This document shows, one piece after another, positions 16,512 through 26,000 of a stretch of 64,000 nucleotides of DNA. Below the pieces are notes generated by a model. The model did not search any database. It was not told the origin of the DNA and saw nothing but the letters and a program-made list of their open reading frames with translations. The translations under genes and the position numbers were made by a program. The DNA comes from UBA4732 sp002404095 (lineage in GTDB: Bacteria; Planctomycetota; Planctomycetia; Gemmatales; Gemmataceae): NCBI GenBank assembly GCA_036783645.1, contig DAIPWT010000011.1:1-64000 (forward strand), in the 5' to 3' direction. Within the stretch, counting starts at the first letter, position 1; every line of letters begins with the position of its first letter.

Positions 16512-17354
16512 ATGTCAGTGCGACGACATCTTGCGGGACCGATCTTGTTATCTCTTTTGTTCACCTTCGGCTGTCAGCGACCGGCGGCGCCTGCGGCAAA
16601 CCCTGACGCCGAAAGCCGGGCCGAGATGGCGGTCAAGCGACTCGGCGGCTCTGTCGTCCCTGACCCTACGAACCCTGGCAAGCCAACTATCCTGGTGAAC
16701 CTTGCACATTCGGCGGTGACGGACACGGAGCTGAAGGAGTTGGCCGGACTGAAAGGCATAACGACGCTGGCCCTCAACAATACCAAAGTAGGGGACGCTG
16801 GGCTGAAAGAATTGGCCGGCTTCAAGGAGCTACAGGCGTTGGTGCTTGGAGACACACAGGTGACGGACGCGGGGCTGAAAGAACTAGCCGGCCTCAAAGA
16901 TCTGCGGACGCTGATTCTCATGCACACGCAGGTGACGGACGCGGGGCTGAAAGAACTAGCCGGCCTCAGGAACCTACAGACGCTGGTGCTTGGAGACACG
17001 CAGGTGACGGACGCGGGCTTGAAGGAGCTAGCCGGCCTCAAAAAATTGCAAGAACTGGACCTCTTTCACACACAGGTGACAGACGCGGGGTTGAAGGAGT
17101 TGGCTGACCTCAAGGGGCTGCTATCGCTGTCCCTCGAAAACACACAGGTGACAGACGCGGGGTTGAAGAAGTTGGCTGATCTCAAGGAGTTGCAATCATT
17201 GGGCCTGCGCTTCACCAAAGTGACGGACGCCGGGCTGAAGGAACTAGCGGGCCTCAAGGCACTGGAGTCGCTGGACCTCAGGGAGGCAAAGGTGACGAAT
17301 AAAGGCATCGCCGACCTTCAGAAAGCACTGCCTAAATGCACCATCCACCATTGA
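16512..17354 (+). CDS. Leucine-rich-repeat lipoprotein
   Basis: This 280-residue protein begins with a lipoprotein signal (LLSLLFTFGC, lipid-anchored Cys at about 21). About nine leucine-rich repeats follow, with a 24-residue period (GLKELAGLKxLQxLxLxxTQVTDA), covering residues ~60-275. The repeats form a curved binding surface typical of extracellular planctomycete proteins. GGGAGA precedes ATG 16512. Several 72-bp DNA repeats are almost identical (about 16850-17060), which points to recent tandem duplication and makes copy number uncertain in assemblies. The ligand is unknown. Confidence 0.88.
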   Translation: MSVRRHLAGPILLSLLFTFGCQRPAAPAANPDAESRAEMAVKRLGGSVVPDPTNPGKPTILVNLAHSAVTDTELKELAGLKGITTLALNNTKVGDAGLKELAGFKELQALVLGDTQVTDAGLKELAGLKDLRTLILMHTQVTDAGLKELAGLRNLQTLVLGDTQVTDAGLKELAGLKKLQELDLFHTQVTDAGLKELADLKGLLSLSLENTQVTDAGLKKLADLKELQSLGLRFTKVTDAGLKELAGLKALESLDLREAKVTNKGIADLQKALPKCTIHH

Positions 17355-17421
17355 AAGGGCCGTGTGATAAAATAAAGGAAGTTCGTGGCCTTCCACCATC
17401 CCAGCGCGAGGAGTCACCCCT

Positions 17422-17664
17422 ATGAGCCGCACGCCTTTTTTATCAAACGCCGGAGTGACGACGAAACCCGAGCCGAAGGAAGAAACGCGCACGCGCCTTT
17501 TGCCGCCGTACAACGTCATTTGGAAGTCTGTCAACTTGCAATTGACGCCCGTTGTAAATAACGTACCCTTTGCACCAATAGGAGGGGTTTGGTGCAAAAC
17601 CTCCCTCAAGGACAAGGGGGCTTCGCCAGCGGATCGCCCGTGGCGGGGCCAATTTCGTTTCTAG
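17422..17664 (+). pseudogene. Truncated second copy of clpS (5' part only)
   Basis: The first ~32 codons (RTPFLSNAGVTTKPEP...LPPYNVI) closely match the intact clpS at 18529, with DNA similarity of very roughly 85-90% over about 100 bp. After PPYNVI the sequence diverges and no ClpS core follows; the frame then runs unrelated to a stop at 17664. It is therefore a broken duplicate. It lies directly before the two-gene HEPN module, so the module is bracketed by the two clpS copies. Confidence 0.8.
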
Positions 17665-17687
17665 GATTCCACTCAGGAGAACCTCAC

Positions 17688-18140
17688 ATGGCGACGGATC
17701 GAGCCGTTACTACTGGTCCGATCCATCTCAATGTCCGCTCCGTCCGCCAGGTCGTCGTGGAACCGGAAGACGAGAACCGCTTTATGATGACGGCCAAGGA
17801 AGCGGCGAGAGCATGTGAACGGGCGCAGAACGAGAAGGAACTTCGAGATCAGTTCAACCAAGTTCTGCTCTACTTGTATCAGTGGTGTGAAAATCACTCT
17901 TCCGAGGTACAAGCCGCCTACGCCTACCCTGGGGATGGCTTCCTGAATATCCTCATCTGCACTCGGGGCGAAAATTATCGTACCGATCTTGATGACTCGG
18001 TAACCGAACTCGACCTTGCTTTGCTCCGGCAATTTGACTGGTTGACGGCCGAAGTATTGCAAGTTCCTGAGAGCGCGCGGGAAGGACATTCTCCATTAGA
18101 GAAAGCGATACTCGTTTATGGCGACGGCGGCGGCTCATGA
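17688..18140 (+). CDS. Unknown protein coupled to a HEPN-like gene
   Basis: This 150-residue soluble protein (MATDRAVTTGPIHLNVRSV...) matches no family I know. It is mixed alpha/beta by composition, with an acidic first half and ICTRGENYRTDLDDSVTELDLALL in the second. AGGAGA lies about 10 nt before ATG 17688, which decides the start over the longer frame. It overlaps the following HEPN-like gene by 23 nt, so the two are translationally coupled. The position suggests an antitoxin or partner role for the HEPN protein, but nothing in its own sequence proves that. Confidence 0.6.
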   Translation: MATDRAVTTGPIHLNVRSVRQVVVEPEDENRFMMTAKEAARACERAQNEKELRDQFNQVLLYLYQWCENHSSEVQAAYAYPGDGFLNILICTRGENYRTDLDDSVTELDLALLRQFDWLTAEVLQVPESAREGHSPLEKAILVYGDGGGS

Positions 18141-18462
18141 ACGGCAAGCGATTCGCAACCAGCAGTTCCTTGACAGCATTGACAAGACTCTCTTCCCCGA
18201 TTGGGCGGTCACGGCGGCCTTTTATAAGGCTGTTCACCTTGCCGAAGGCCTCCTGGTACGCAAAGGGCGGCGCAGCGGCAGCCACGTTCAGCGAAACGGC
18301 GTCCTTAAGAGACAGTTCCCTAGCGTCTGGATGCAATATCATCCGCTCTACAACCAGTCGCGCGCGGCCCGTTACTTTTGCGTTTCAATCTTGCCGTCGC
18401 AAGTAGCTAAGGCGATTCATTGGCTCCAGGCCGTGGAATCTGCCGTCGTCGCCATTCCGTAG
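18118..18462 (+). CDS. HEPN-like small protein, candidate toxin
   Basis: This 114-residue helical protein carries WAVTAAFYKAVHLAEGLLV, then GRRSGSH and FPSVWMQYHPLYNQSRAARY, a pattern I associate with HEPN-domain proteins of environmental bacteria. R51-x4-H56 fits the R-x4-6-H motif of HEPN RNases, though the assignment is tentative. The 23-nt overlap with the upstream gene is typical of toxin-antitoxin pairs. The stop TAG at 18460-18462 abuts a half palindromic repeat. Alternatives include a non-catalytic HEPN scaffold. Confidence 0.55.
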   Translation: MATAAAHERQAIRNQQFLDSIDKTLFPDWAVTAAFYKAVHLAEGLLVRKGRRSGSHVQRNGVLKRQFPSVWMQYHPLYNQSRAARYFCVSILPSQVAKAIHWLQAVESAVVAIP

Positions 18463-18476
18463 TCGCGGCTAAACGA
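18462..18476. repeat. 15-bp end of family C palindromic repeat
   Basis: gtcgcggctaaacga matches the terminal part of the palindrome at 27393-27417. It lies at the 3' end of the HEPN-like gene, between it and intact clpS. Confidence 0.6.
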
Positions 18477-18528
18477 TTCGGACGCCGCGTGCTAAACTAA
18501 CGGTGGTTCGCCGCGCAAGGATCACGAT

Positions 18529-18882
18529 ATGGGCCGCACACCGTTTTTATCAAACGCCGGAGTGACGACGAAACCTAAGCCGGTCGAAGAAACGCACACG
18601 CGCCATTTGCCACCGTACAACGTCATTCTGGAGAATGACGACGACCATTCGATGCAATTCGTGGTCGAGGTGCTATGCAAGGCGCTGTCCGTCGCCGTGG
18701 AACGGGCGGTCGCCTTCATGCTGGAAGCCCACGAGTCGGGCCGGGCCGTCGTGTGGACGGGGCCGAAGGAAGTGGCGGAGTTGAAGTTGGAACAGATACA
18801 GACTTTCCACGAGGTGCGTCAATCCGACGGCAAGAAGCTCGGCCCGGTCGGCTGCACCATCGAACCGGCGCCGGGCCCGTAA
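18529..18882 (+). CDS. clpS: ClpS, ATP-dependent Clp protease adaptor
   Basis: This 117-residue protein has the ClpS core PPYNVILENDDDHSMQFVVEVLCKALS (about 27-53) and a C-terminal segment VVWTGPKEVAELKLEQIQTF. ClpS binds the N-domain of ClpA or ClpC and delivers N-degron substrates to ClpP in the cytoplasm. The acidic NDDDHSM stretch corresponds to the usual N-degron-pocket loop. It is preceded by a truncated copy at 17422 and followed by a strong palindrome. No clpA or clpC gene is in the window. Confidence 0.88.
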   Translation: MGRTPFLSNAGVTTKPKPVEETHTRHLPPYNVILENDDDHSMQFVVEVLCKALSVAVERAVAFMLEAHESGRAVVWTGPKEVAELKLEQIQTFHEVRQSDGKKLGPVGCTIEPAPGP

Positions 18883-18889
18883 GATCACT

Positions 18890-18943
18890 AGCCCTGAGCG
18901 CAAGCGAGGGGTTTCGCCTCACCCCTCGCTTGCGCTCAGGGCT
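18890..18943. repeat. 23-bp perfect inverted repeat (family D) between clpS and the MFS gene
   Basis: agccctgagcgcaagcgagg (from 18890) and its reverse complement (ending 18943) form perfect 23-bp arms around an 8-nt loop. It begins 8 bp after the clpS stop and ends 17 bp before the MFS start. It could act as a terminator-like or mRNA-stabilising structure; no T-run follows. Confidence 0.9.
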
Positions 18944-18959
18944 TGTAGGGGATCTCCTT

Positions 18960-20261
18960 GTGAATCACATCACCGCCCGACCGACGCGCGTTCGTTATCT
19001 CGTCGTGGCGGCGTTGTGCATCGCCGCCGGCATCGCCTATATCCAGCGCAACAGCTACGGCGGCGCCGACACCACAATCACCAAGGAACTCGGCCTGACC
19101 GAAGGCCAACGCGGCAACGCGGCCAGTCTCTTCTTCCTTTCCTACGCCCTTTTGCAAGTGCCTAGCGGTTGGCTGGCCCAGCGTCTTGGGCCGCGCCGAA
19201 CCCTCGCGTGCATCGCGGCTGGCTGGTCCATCGCCTTGGCAATCTGCGCGGCGGCCGTCAGTCCCACGACGCTGATCGACGGCCGGCTCCTCATGGGCGT
19301 GATGCAGGCCGGCATCTTCCCTTGCTCCACTCTCATTCTCGCCTCCTGGCTGCCGGACACCCAACGCGGCACGGCCGCCGCTCTGCTCAACAGCTCCATG
19401 CTCATCGGCGGCGCTTTGTCGTCCAACCTCACCGGCTTGCTCATCGCACCGCTCGGCTGGCGCGGCTTGTTCCTCGCCTTCGCCGCGCCGGGTTTGATCT
19501 GGGCGTTCCTCTTCGCTGTCTGGTTCCGCAATCGACCGGCCGACCACCCCGGCGTCAACAGCGCCGAATTGGACGTTATCGAAGCGAGCCGTTCCGCCGC
19601 CGAAAAGATTGCCGCCGTCAGTCCGCCCGCGGCCTGGACCGCCCTGCTGTTCAGCGGCGCCCTTTACTGCATCTGTTTGCAACAGTTTTTCCGCTCCGGC
19701 GCCAACCGCTTCTTCGACAACTGGTTCGCCACTTATCTGCAGGAAGGCCGCGGCCTGGACCGCAGCTTTGCCAACCAACTCGCCAGCCTGCCGCAGTGGG
19801 CTGGCGTTGTCGGCGGTCTCGTCGGCGGCGTCCTCTCTGATTACTTGCTGATCCGCACCGGCAGCCGGCGCATCGCCCGCCAGGCTTTAGCCATCGCCAG
19901 CCTTGTCGTCTGCCTTATCCTCTACGGTGCGGCCTACGTCATTCCCAATGCGACCCTGGCGACTTTCACCGCCTCGGCCGGCTTCTTCATCTTTTGCTTC
20001 TCCGCGCCGTGCGCCTACGCCGTCACGATGGACATGGGCGGTCGCAATCTCGGCGTGATCTTCGGCGCCATGAACATGCTCGGCAACTTCGGCGCGGTGT
20101 TTTTCGTCTGGTTGGCCCCGCTGCTGACCGGCCGGTACGGTGGCGACTGGACGCCGACGCTGATCCTCTTCGCCGCCATGCACGTCGTCGCTCTCGTTTT
20201 TTGGCTGCCGCTCAACCCTAACGGCGTCATCGGCGAACGCATACCTGAATCCAAGGAGTAA
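18960..20261 (+). CDS. MFS transporter, sugar-phosphate/anion symporter-like
   Basis: This 433-residue inner-membrane protein has about 12 hydrophobic segments and MFS signatures (GWLAQRLGPRRTL loop 2-3 motif, LAFAAPGLIWAFLFAVWFRNRP, SDYLLIRTGSRRIARQ). It resembles the anion:cation symporter group that moves sugar acids, glycerol phosphate or hexuronates. GTG 18960 is chosen because GGGGAT precedes it and because any longer frame would run through the palindrome at 18890. Its stop is 5 bp before the next gene's ATG, suggesting an operon with the esterase and possibly joint handling of a carbohydrate. Confidence 0.88.
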   Translation: MNHITARPTRVRYLVVAALCIAAGIAYIQRNSYGGADTTITKELGLTEGQRGNAASLFFLSYALLQVPSGWLAQRLGPRRTLACIAAGWSIALAICAAAVSPTTLIDGRLLMGVMQAGIFPCSTLILASWLPDTQRGTAAALLNSSMLIGGALSSNLTGLLIAPLGWRGLFLAFAAPGLIWAFLFAVWFRNRPADHPGVNSAELDVIEASRSAAEKIAAVSPPAAWTALLFSGALYCICLQQFFRSGANRFFDNWFATYLQEGRGLDRSFANQLASLPQWAGVVGGLVGGVLSDYLLIRTGSRRIARQALAIASLVVCLILYGAAYVIPNATLATFTASAGFFIFCFSAPCAYAVTMDMGGRNLGVIFGAMNMLGNFGAVFFVWLAPLLTGRYGGDWTPTLILFAAMHVVALVFWLPLNPNGVIGERIPESKE

Positions 20262-20266
20262 GACTC

Positions 20267-22243
20267 ATGCGAATCCCTGTTCAATCGGCTGCCCTTTGTG
20301 GAGCGCTAATATCCCTATTGCTGGCGTCGGCCGCAATTGCGCGCGCCGAGGAGCCTGCCGCGAAACCCGGCGATGAACAGATCGAAGCGTATCTGAAGCA
20401 AGAAACGGCGAAGTTGAGCGAGCGCGTTCTCGACGGCGCCAAGTCGCGCGAGGAATGGGAAGCGCGACGGCCGCGGCTGCGTCAGGAGTATTTCGGCATG
20501 CTCGGCCTGTGGCCGTTGCCGGAGAAGACGCCGCTCAACGCCATGGTTACCGGCACATTGGAGAGAGGCGAAGTCGTTATCGAGAAGCTGCATTTCCAGA
20601 GCCGGCCGAAGCTCTACGTCACCGGCAATCTATACCGGCCGAAAAAGGTTACGGGCAAGCTGCCGGCGATCTTATACGTCTGCGGCCACTCCGACCGCGG
20701 CCGCGACGGCAACAAGACCGCCCACCAGGACCAAGGCATGTGGTTCGCGTCCAACGGCTACGTCTGTCTCGTAATCGACACCTTGCAGCTCGGCGAGGTC
20801 GCGGGCAAACACCACGGCACTTACAAGCTCGGCCGTTGGTGGTGGCAGTCGGCCGGCTACACCCCGGCCGGCGTCGAATGCTGGAATGGCGTCCGCGCCA
20901 TCGACTATCTCGTCGGCCGGCCCGACGTGGACGCAGAGCGCATCGGCGTGACCGGCATCTCCGGCGGCGGCGCGGCAACCATCTGGATCGCCGCGGCCGA
21001 CGAGCGCGTCAAGTGCGCCGTGCCGGTCAGCGGCATGAGCGATCTGGAATGTTACGTATCGCACAAGGTCATTAACGGCCATTGCGATTGCATGTTGCTG
21101 TACAACACCTACGGCTGGGAGTGGACGACCATCGCGGCGTTGATCGCGCCGCGGCCGCTGCTGTTCGCCAACTCCGACGCCGATTCGCTGTTTCCGATGG
21201 ACGGCAATCGCCGCATTATCGACCGACTGCGGCAAGCGTACAAGCTCTACGATAAGCCGGACTTGGTAGATGACTATGTGAGCAAAGGCGGCCACGCCTA
21301 CCGGCCCGACCTGCGCATCGCCGTCTTCCGCTGGATCAACAAGCACCTCAAGAATGACGTGGGGCCGGTCCATGACGCCGAGTATGAGTCGATTCCGGGC
21401 GCGAACCTGCGCGTCTTTCCAGATGATAAGGACATTACCGCAAACGCGCTCAACGGCAAGATCGACGAAACGTTCGTGGCGCGAGCGGAGGCGGCCCTTC
21501 CGAAAGAAGGGGAGTTTACCGAGTGGAAAAGGGGGTTGATGAAGGGACTGCGCGAGCGGCCGTTCCGCGACTTCCCCGATCGTGTTTCCGCGGCGACGCG
21601 CGGAAAGGCCGTCGATTCGCCGCCAGGCGTCCTGTTGCGCACGGAAGGGCCGATTGATGTGCTGCTGTCCGACCCGGTGCAGTCCGGCAAGGCCGACGCG
21701 AAGACCGGCTTGTTAATCGTGCTGAATGGGGACGAGCGCGCCGGGAACGCCGTGCCGGAGTGGGCGAAGCCGTATGCGGGCGACGGACCCGTGTGCCTGC
21801 TGGCGCCGCGCGGGTCGGCCGCGTACTTGCCGTGGACGCGGAAATCGCCGCCGAATTACCTCGAACGGTCGCTGCCCCTTCTCGGACGCACGGAGGATGA
21901 GGGCAAGGTCTGGGACACAGCTGCAACTTGCCGCCGTCTTACGGAGGATGACAAGGGTGTGCGCGAGTGGAGGGTGATCGGCCGCGGACAAGCCGGGGTG
22001 ATCGCCGCCTACGCCGCGCTGTTCGAGTCATCGATCCAGGAAGTGATCGTCGTCGATCCGCCGGCGTCGCATAGCGAAGGCCCGATCTTTCTTGGCGTCC
22101 TGCGCGTGCTGGATGTGCCCGAAGCGCTAGGGATGCTGGCGCCCGTGCCGCTGACGTTGGTTGATGCCAAGGACAAAACATTCGAGCGGACGGCCCAAAT
22201 CTATAAGATCGCGGGGGCAGGCGAGCAATTTCATCGCAAGTAA
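20267..22243 (+). CDS. Secreted alpha/beta-hydrolase (acetyl-xylan-esterase/dienelactone-hydrolase-like)
   Basis: This 658-residue protein has a signal peptide (IPVQSAALCGALISLLLASAAIARAEE). It contains an alpha/beta-hydrolase domain with nucleophile elbow GISGGGAAT (Ser about 232), oxyanion region LPAILYVCGHSDRG, and a likely acid/base pair in FANSDADSLFP and KGGHAY. A second, weaker hydrolase-like half follows (about 430-655). Such proteins are abundant in planctomycetes and act on esterified sugars or polysaccharides in the periplasm. AAGGAG precedes ATG 20267. It lies 5 bp after the MFS gene. Confidence 0.85.
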   Translation: MRIPVQSAALCGALISLLLASAAIARAEEPAAKPGDEQIEAYLKQETAKLSERVLDGAKSREEWEARRPRLRQEYFGMLGLWPLPEKTPLNAMVTGTLERGEVVIEKLHFQSRPKLYVTGNLYRPKKVTGKLPAILYVCGHSDRGRDGNKTAHQDQGMWFASNGYVCLVIDTLQLGEVAGKHHGTYKLGRWWWQSAGYTPAGVECWNGVRAIDYLVGRPDVDAERIGVTGISGGGAATIWIAAADERVKCAVPVSGMSDLECYVSHKVINGHCDCMLLYNTYGWEWTTIAALIAPRPLLFANSDADSLFPMDGNRRIIDRLRQAYKLYDKPDLVDDYVSKGGHAYRPDLRIAVFRWINKHLKNDVGPVHDAEYESIPGANLRVFPDDKDITANALNGKIDETFVARAEAALPKEGEFTEWKRGLMKGLRERPFRDFPDRVSAATRGKAVDSPPGVLLRTEGPIDVLLSDPVQSGKADAKTGLLIVLNGDERAGNAVPEWAKPYAGDGPVCLLAPRGSAAYLPWTRKSPPNYLERSLPLLGRTEDEGKVWDTAATCRRLTEDDKGVREWRVIGRGQAGVIAAYAALFESSIQEVIVVDPPASHSEGPIFLGVLRVLDVPEALGMLAPVPLTLVDAKDKTFERTAQIYKIAGAGEQFHRK

Positions 22244-22252
22244 GGATTCGTC

Positions 22253-22924
22253 ATGAACAAGGGCGGAGACGCCTCCGACCGGGCCGCGAATGAGACCGAA
22301 GCGCGTCTGTCGCGCGCCAGCGTCGGCCGGCTGAGTCTGTACCTCCGCCGCCTGGAAATCCTGCTGCGCGAGGGCACCACCAAGGTATCGAGCGGCACAC
22401 TCGGCGAAGCGCTCGGCGTGACCGACGCGCAGGTGCGAAAAGACCTGGCGTATCTGGGGCACCTGGGGCATCCGGGCGTCGGCTACGCGGCACCGGAGTT
22501 GATTGACGCGATCCGCCGGGCGTTGGGCGTTGACCGGGAATGGTTGGCGGCGCTGGCGGGAGTGGGCAATCTGGGGCGGGCGTTGCTGCGCTATCGCGGC
22601 TTCGCGGATCGCGGCTTTCGCATCGTGGCGCTGTTCGACGCGGACCCCGCGAAAATCGGTCAGCGTGTGGAAGGCTTGGAGGTCCATTCTCCTGACGCGA
22701 TGGCGGAGTTGCTGCCGGCGTTAGGCGTCGAACTAGGCGTGTTGACGACGCCGGCCGAGTCGGCGCAGGCGGTGGCCGACGCGATGGCGTTAGCCGGCGT
22801 GCGCGGTCTATTGACGTTCGCCCCCGGCGTGCTGCGCCGGCCGGCCGGCGTGAACGTGGTATCGGTCGATTTGACAGTGCAGTTGGAGCAATTGGCGTTT
22901 TTGGTGCAGCACGGCGGCGAATGA
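22253..22924 (+). CDS. rex: Rex, redox-sensing transcriptional repressor
   Basis: This 223-residue protein matches Rex. It has an N-terminal winged helix (about 20-85) with SVGRLSLYLRRLEILL and VTDAQVRKDLAYLGHLGHPGVGY, and a Rossmann fold with GVGNLG (103-108) binding NADH/NAD+, ending in a C-terminal helix. Rex represses fermentation and respiration genes when NAD+ is high. It begins 9 bp after the esterase, so it may be co-transcribed with the transporter/esterase pair; its targets cannot be read here. Confidence 0.93.
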   Translation: MNKGGDASDRAANETEARLSRASVGRLSLYLRRLEILLREGTTKVSSGTLGEALGVTDAQVRKDLAYLGHLGHPGVGYAAPELIDAIRRALGVDREWLAALAGVGNLGRALLRYRGFADRGFRIVALFDADPAKIGQRVEGLEVHSPDAMAELLPALGVELGVLTTPAESAQAVADAMALAGVRGLLTFAPGVLRRPAGVNVVSVDLTVQLEQLAFLVQHGGE

Positions 22925-23020
22925 ATCGGCGGCCCGGGGTTGACGGCGCGGCGGCCGTCGGGTTGGCCTTTCCAAAATCGCTGAAATCGGGTCCAATCCG
23001 CCGCATCGCCCGGTCCACGG

Positions 23021-26000
23021 ATGGCCCTTGCGCGGATTCTCCGTATGGCACTAGCCTCTGCCTCCATCGCTTTGCCCTTGGTTCGACTCGAAGTGCGAGC
23101 CGGCGGCGGCCGGCCCACCGTCTATGAAGTCGGCGACGGCGGCTTTCTCATGGGCGGCGTCCCCGGTTGCGACCTGCGCCTACCCGGCGGCAACGTCGCC
23201 CCCGTCGTTTGCCTGATCTCGCGCCACGCCCGCGGCGCCAGCCTTCGCAAACTCGCGCCCGTTCAACCCATCGCCGTCAACGGCCGCAACGTCGGCTCGA
23301 CCTACCTCAACACCGGCGACCGCATCACGGTCGGCGTCGTGGAAGTCGTCGTGTCGCTTGCCCCTGGCGCGGAAGCCGCCGTTTCCGACGAGCCTGCCCA
23401 GGAGATCGCGGCGCGGCGAGCGGAATTGCAGGCGCAGAGCGAGCAACTCGAAAAGGAACGCGCCGTCTGGCTCCGGCGCCGTGATGAGATTGAAGCGTTG
23501 TGCCGCCGTCAGACCGAAGCGGCCGAGGCGGCCAGTCAACAATTGCGGGAGCAAGAAAACGAGCTAATGGCCGTCCGGGCCGACATGGAACGGCGCGAAC
23601 AGGCCTGGCGCAACGGCGAAGAGAATTTAGATCGCCAAAGGCAGGAATGGCAGCCGCGCGTCGAAGAGGCGGAGAAACAGCACACCGAGGCGCGCGGTTT
23701 GCGCCGGCAGATGTCCCAGATCCGCGAACAGCTTTATGAGCGCTATCGCAATCGCCGCGACCGACTCAATGAAAAGCACAAAACGCTGCGCCGCGCCGCC
23801 AAACATCTTCAGGAACGCAAAGGCCAAATCGAGGCGGAAACTGTCCAATTTGACACCGTCCGCCAAGAGCTGGCCTTGGGCCGGGAAGAGAATGAGGCGC
23901 GCGCGGCACAGCTCGAACGCGAGCGCACGCTCTTGGCGGATCAGCATCGGCAAATCGTCGAACGACAGCAGGAAGTACAGAAACATTTAGCCGAGCGCGT
24001 CGGCGAGTGCGAGGAGCGCGAACACAAAGCGATGGACGACCGCGCGGCCCTGGAAAAAAGCCAGCGTCAGCACCAGGCCGACCTCGTTCGCCTTGACCGC
24101 ATTCAGGCGCAGCATGACCAGCGGCAAAAACAGCTAGAGACGCGGGCGCTTGAAGTGGATCACCGTTACGAGGGGTTACAGCGCGATCTGCGCGACCTGG
24201 AAGAACAGGCCGCGCAGATGGACGAATGGCACAACCGTCTGACCGGCGAGACCGAAAAGCTCGCCCAGAGGAAGCAGGAACACGAGGCCGTCGCGGCGCA
24301 GGTGGAGCAACGGGCCGCGGCGCTGGAAGGACAGCAGGCCATGCTCGCCACGCTGCGCACACGCACGGAACGCATGCGTGAGGAGCTTCGCACCCAGGAA
24401 GAGGCGTTAAGCGATCAGCGCGCCATGCAGGAAGCGTCCGAACTCGACCTGACAACGCGGAAGGAGGAGGCGCGGCGTTTGCGCGAAGGGCTGGACAATG
24501 ACCTGGAACTGCGCAAGGAGGAACGCCGGCGATTCGACGAAGGCCGTGTGGTTCTGGATGCGGCCGTCGCACAGTTGAGGCAGACGCAGGAATCGCATGA
24601 AAGCCGGGAAACCGAGCTGAACCAGCGGCAGATGGAGCAGGACGCGACCGCCGGCGAACAGGCCGAACAAGTCGGCTTGCTTACGGCCCGCGCAGGTCAG
24701 CTGGAAGCGCTGCACACGCGGCTGACTGCGGATCGGCAGACGCTACGCGAGCGTGAGGAATCGCTTACCCAGGCCGAGCAGACGCTGACCTCGTTGCAAG
24801 AGCAGTTGCGCCGGCGTTCCGAGGAGTTAAACGAGCGCCAACAGGCGCAAACGGTCGAGGAGCAACGACTGCGCGACGAGTCGGCGCTCCTGGAGGAGCA
24901 GAAGCAAACGGCCGAGCAGGAACGGCAGACAAAGGCGACCGATCTAGAGAATCTTCGCAAGGAGTTGTCCGACCGCGCGGCGGAGATGGACGCCCTGAGC
25001 CAGGAACTTGTCCGGCGCGACGAGTCGGTTCGGACGCAAGAGGAACGGCTGCGCGAGTCCGAGTTTTCGCTGACCGGACAGCGTCAGGCGCTGGCCGCGG
25101 AACGCATCGCCTGGGAGGTGGACCGTCAGGCCGCTACGGAGACTGCGGAATGCGCCAAGCGCGAATTCGAGGCGGCCCGGGCCGAGTGGCTGGATTTAAT
25201 TCGCACCTTGCCGGAGTTGGAAAGTCGGGCCACCGTGGGTATGGATCGGCTGTTGCAGGCGCGCGAACAGTTGCGTGAACATCTTGGCGAGATCCACGAA
25301 TACGCCCGCCAGAGCCGCGAAGACCTCGAAGCGGCGCGGCAGCACGTGCAGGCAGAATCGGAGCGCGTGCTTCAACAAGACTTGGCCCTGCGCGTGGCCC
25401 GCGATGAACATCGCCTGGCCGTCGCCGCGTTTCGACAGCAATTGCTCGAATGGCAGGGCCGCGTCGGCGAAATGAAACAGGCGCTGTTGCAAGGCTCGAC
25501 GCAGCTGGAACGCCGTCAAGCCGAGGTCCACGAGCAGGCTCAGGAGATCGCTTCCACGTCAGCCCGCCTGGCGCAACAGGCGGAACAATTGCAAGAAAAA
25601 GAACGCCAAGTAGCCGACCGCCGCTCGGAAATGGATCGCCATCTTAACGACATGCGGGAGTGGTATCGCCGTAAACTCCGCGAACTGTCCGGCGTCGATG
25701 CGGCGGCGCGCGAAGCGGCTCTGGCCGAGGCGGACGCGGTTTTCATGCCCGCGCCCGCCGCGGGCGCCACGGAAGAACGCGGCATCCTTTCGTTGAACAA
25801 GGACGCGGAACCGGGCGACCATCAGTTAGGCGACCTGTTGCGCTCGCTGGAGCTTGTGGACGCCGACGCGCTCAACGCCCTGCTACTGGAAGCCAGGCGT
25901 CAGCGTCGTTCCTTACGGCAGCTGCTGCTGGCGGGTAATTACCTAACGCTCTATCAAATGGCGTTGATCGAAGCCGGCAACCTCGACGGCCTGGTCCTCG

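Noticed and set aside
16850..17060. Regular repeats as a CRISPR-like array
   Set aside because: They encode leucine-rich repeats in a continuous lipoprotein gene.
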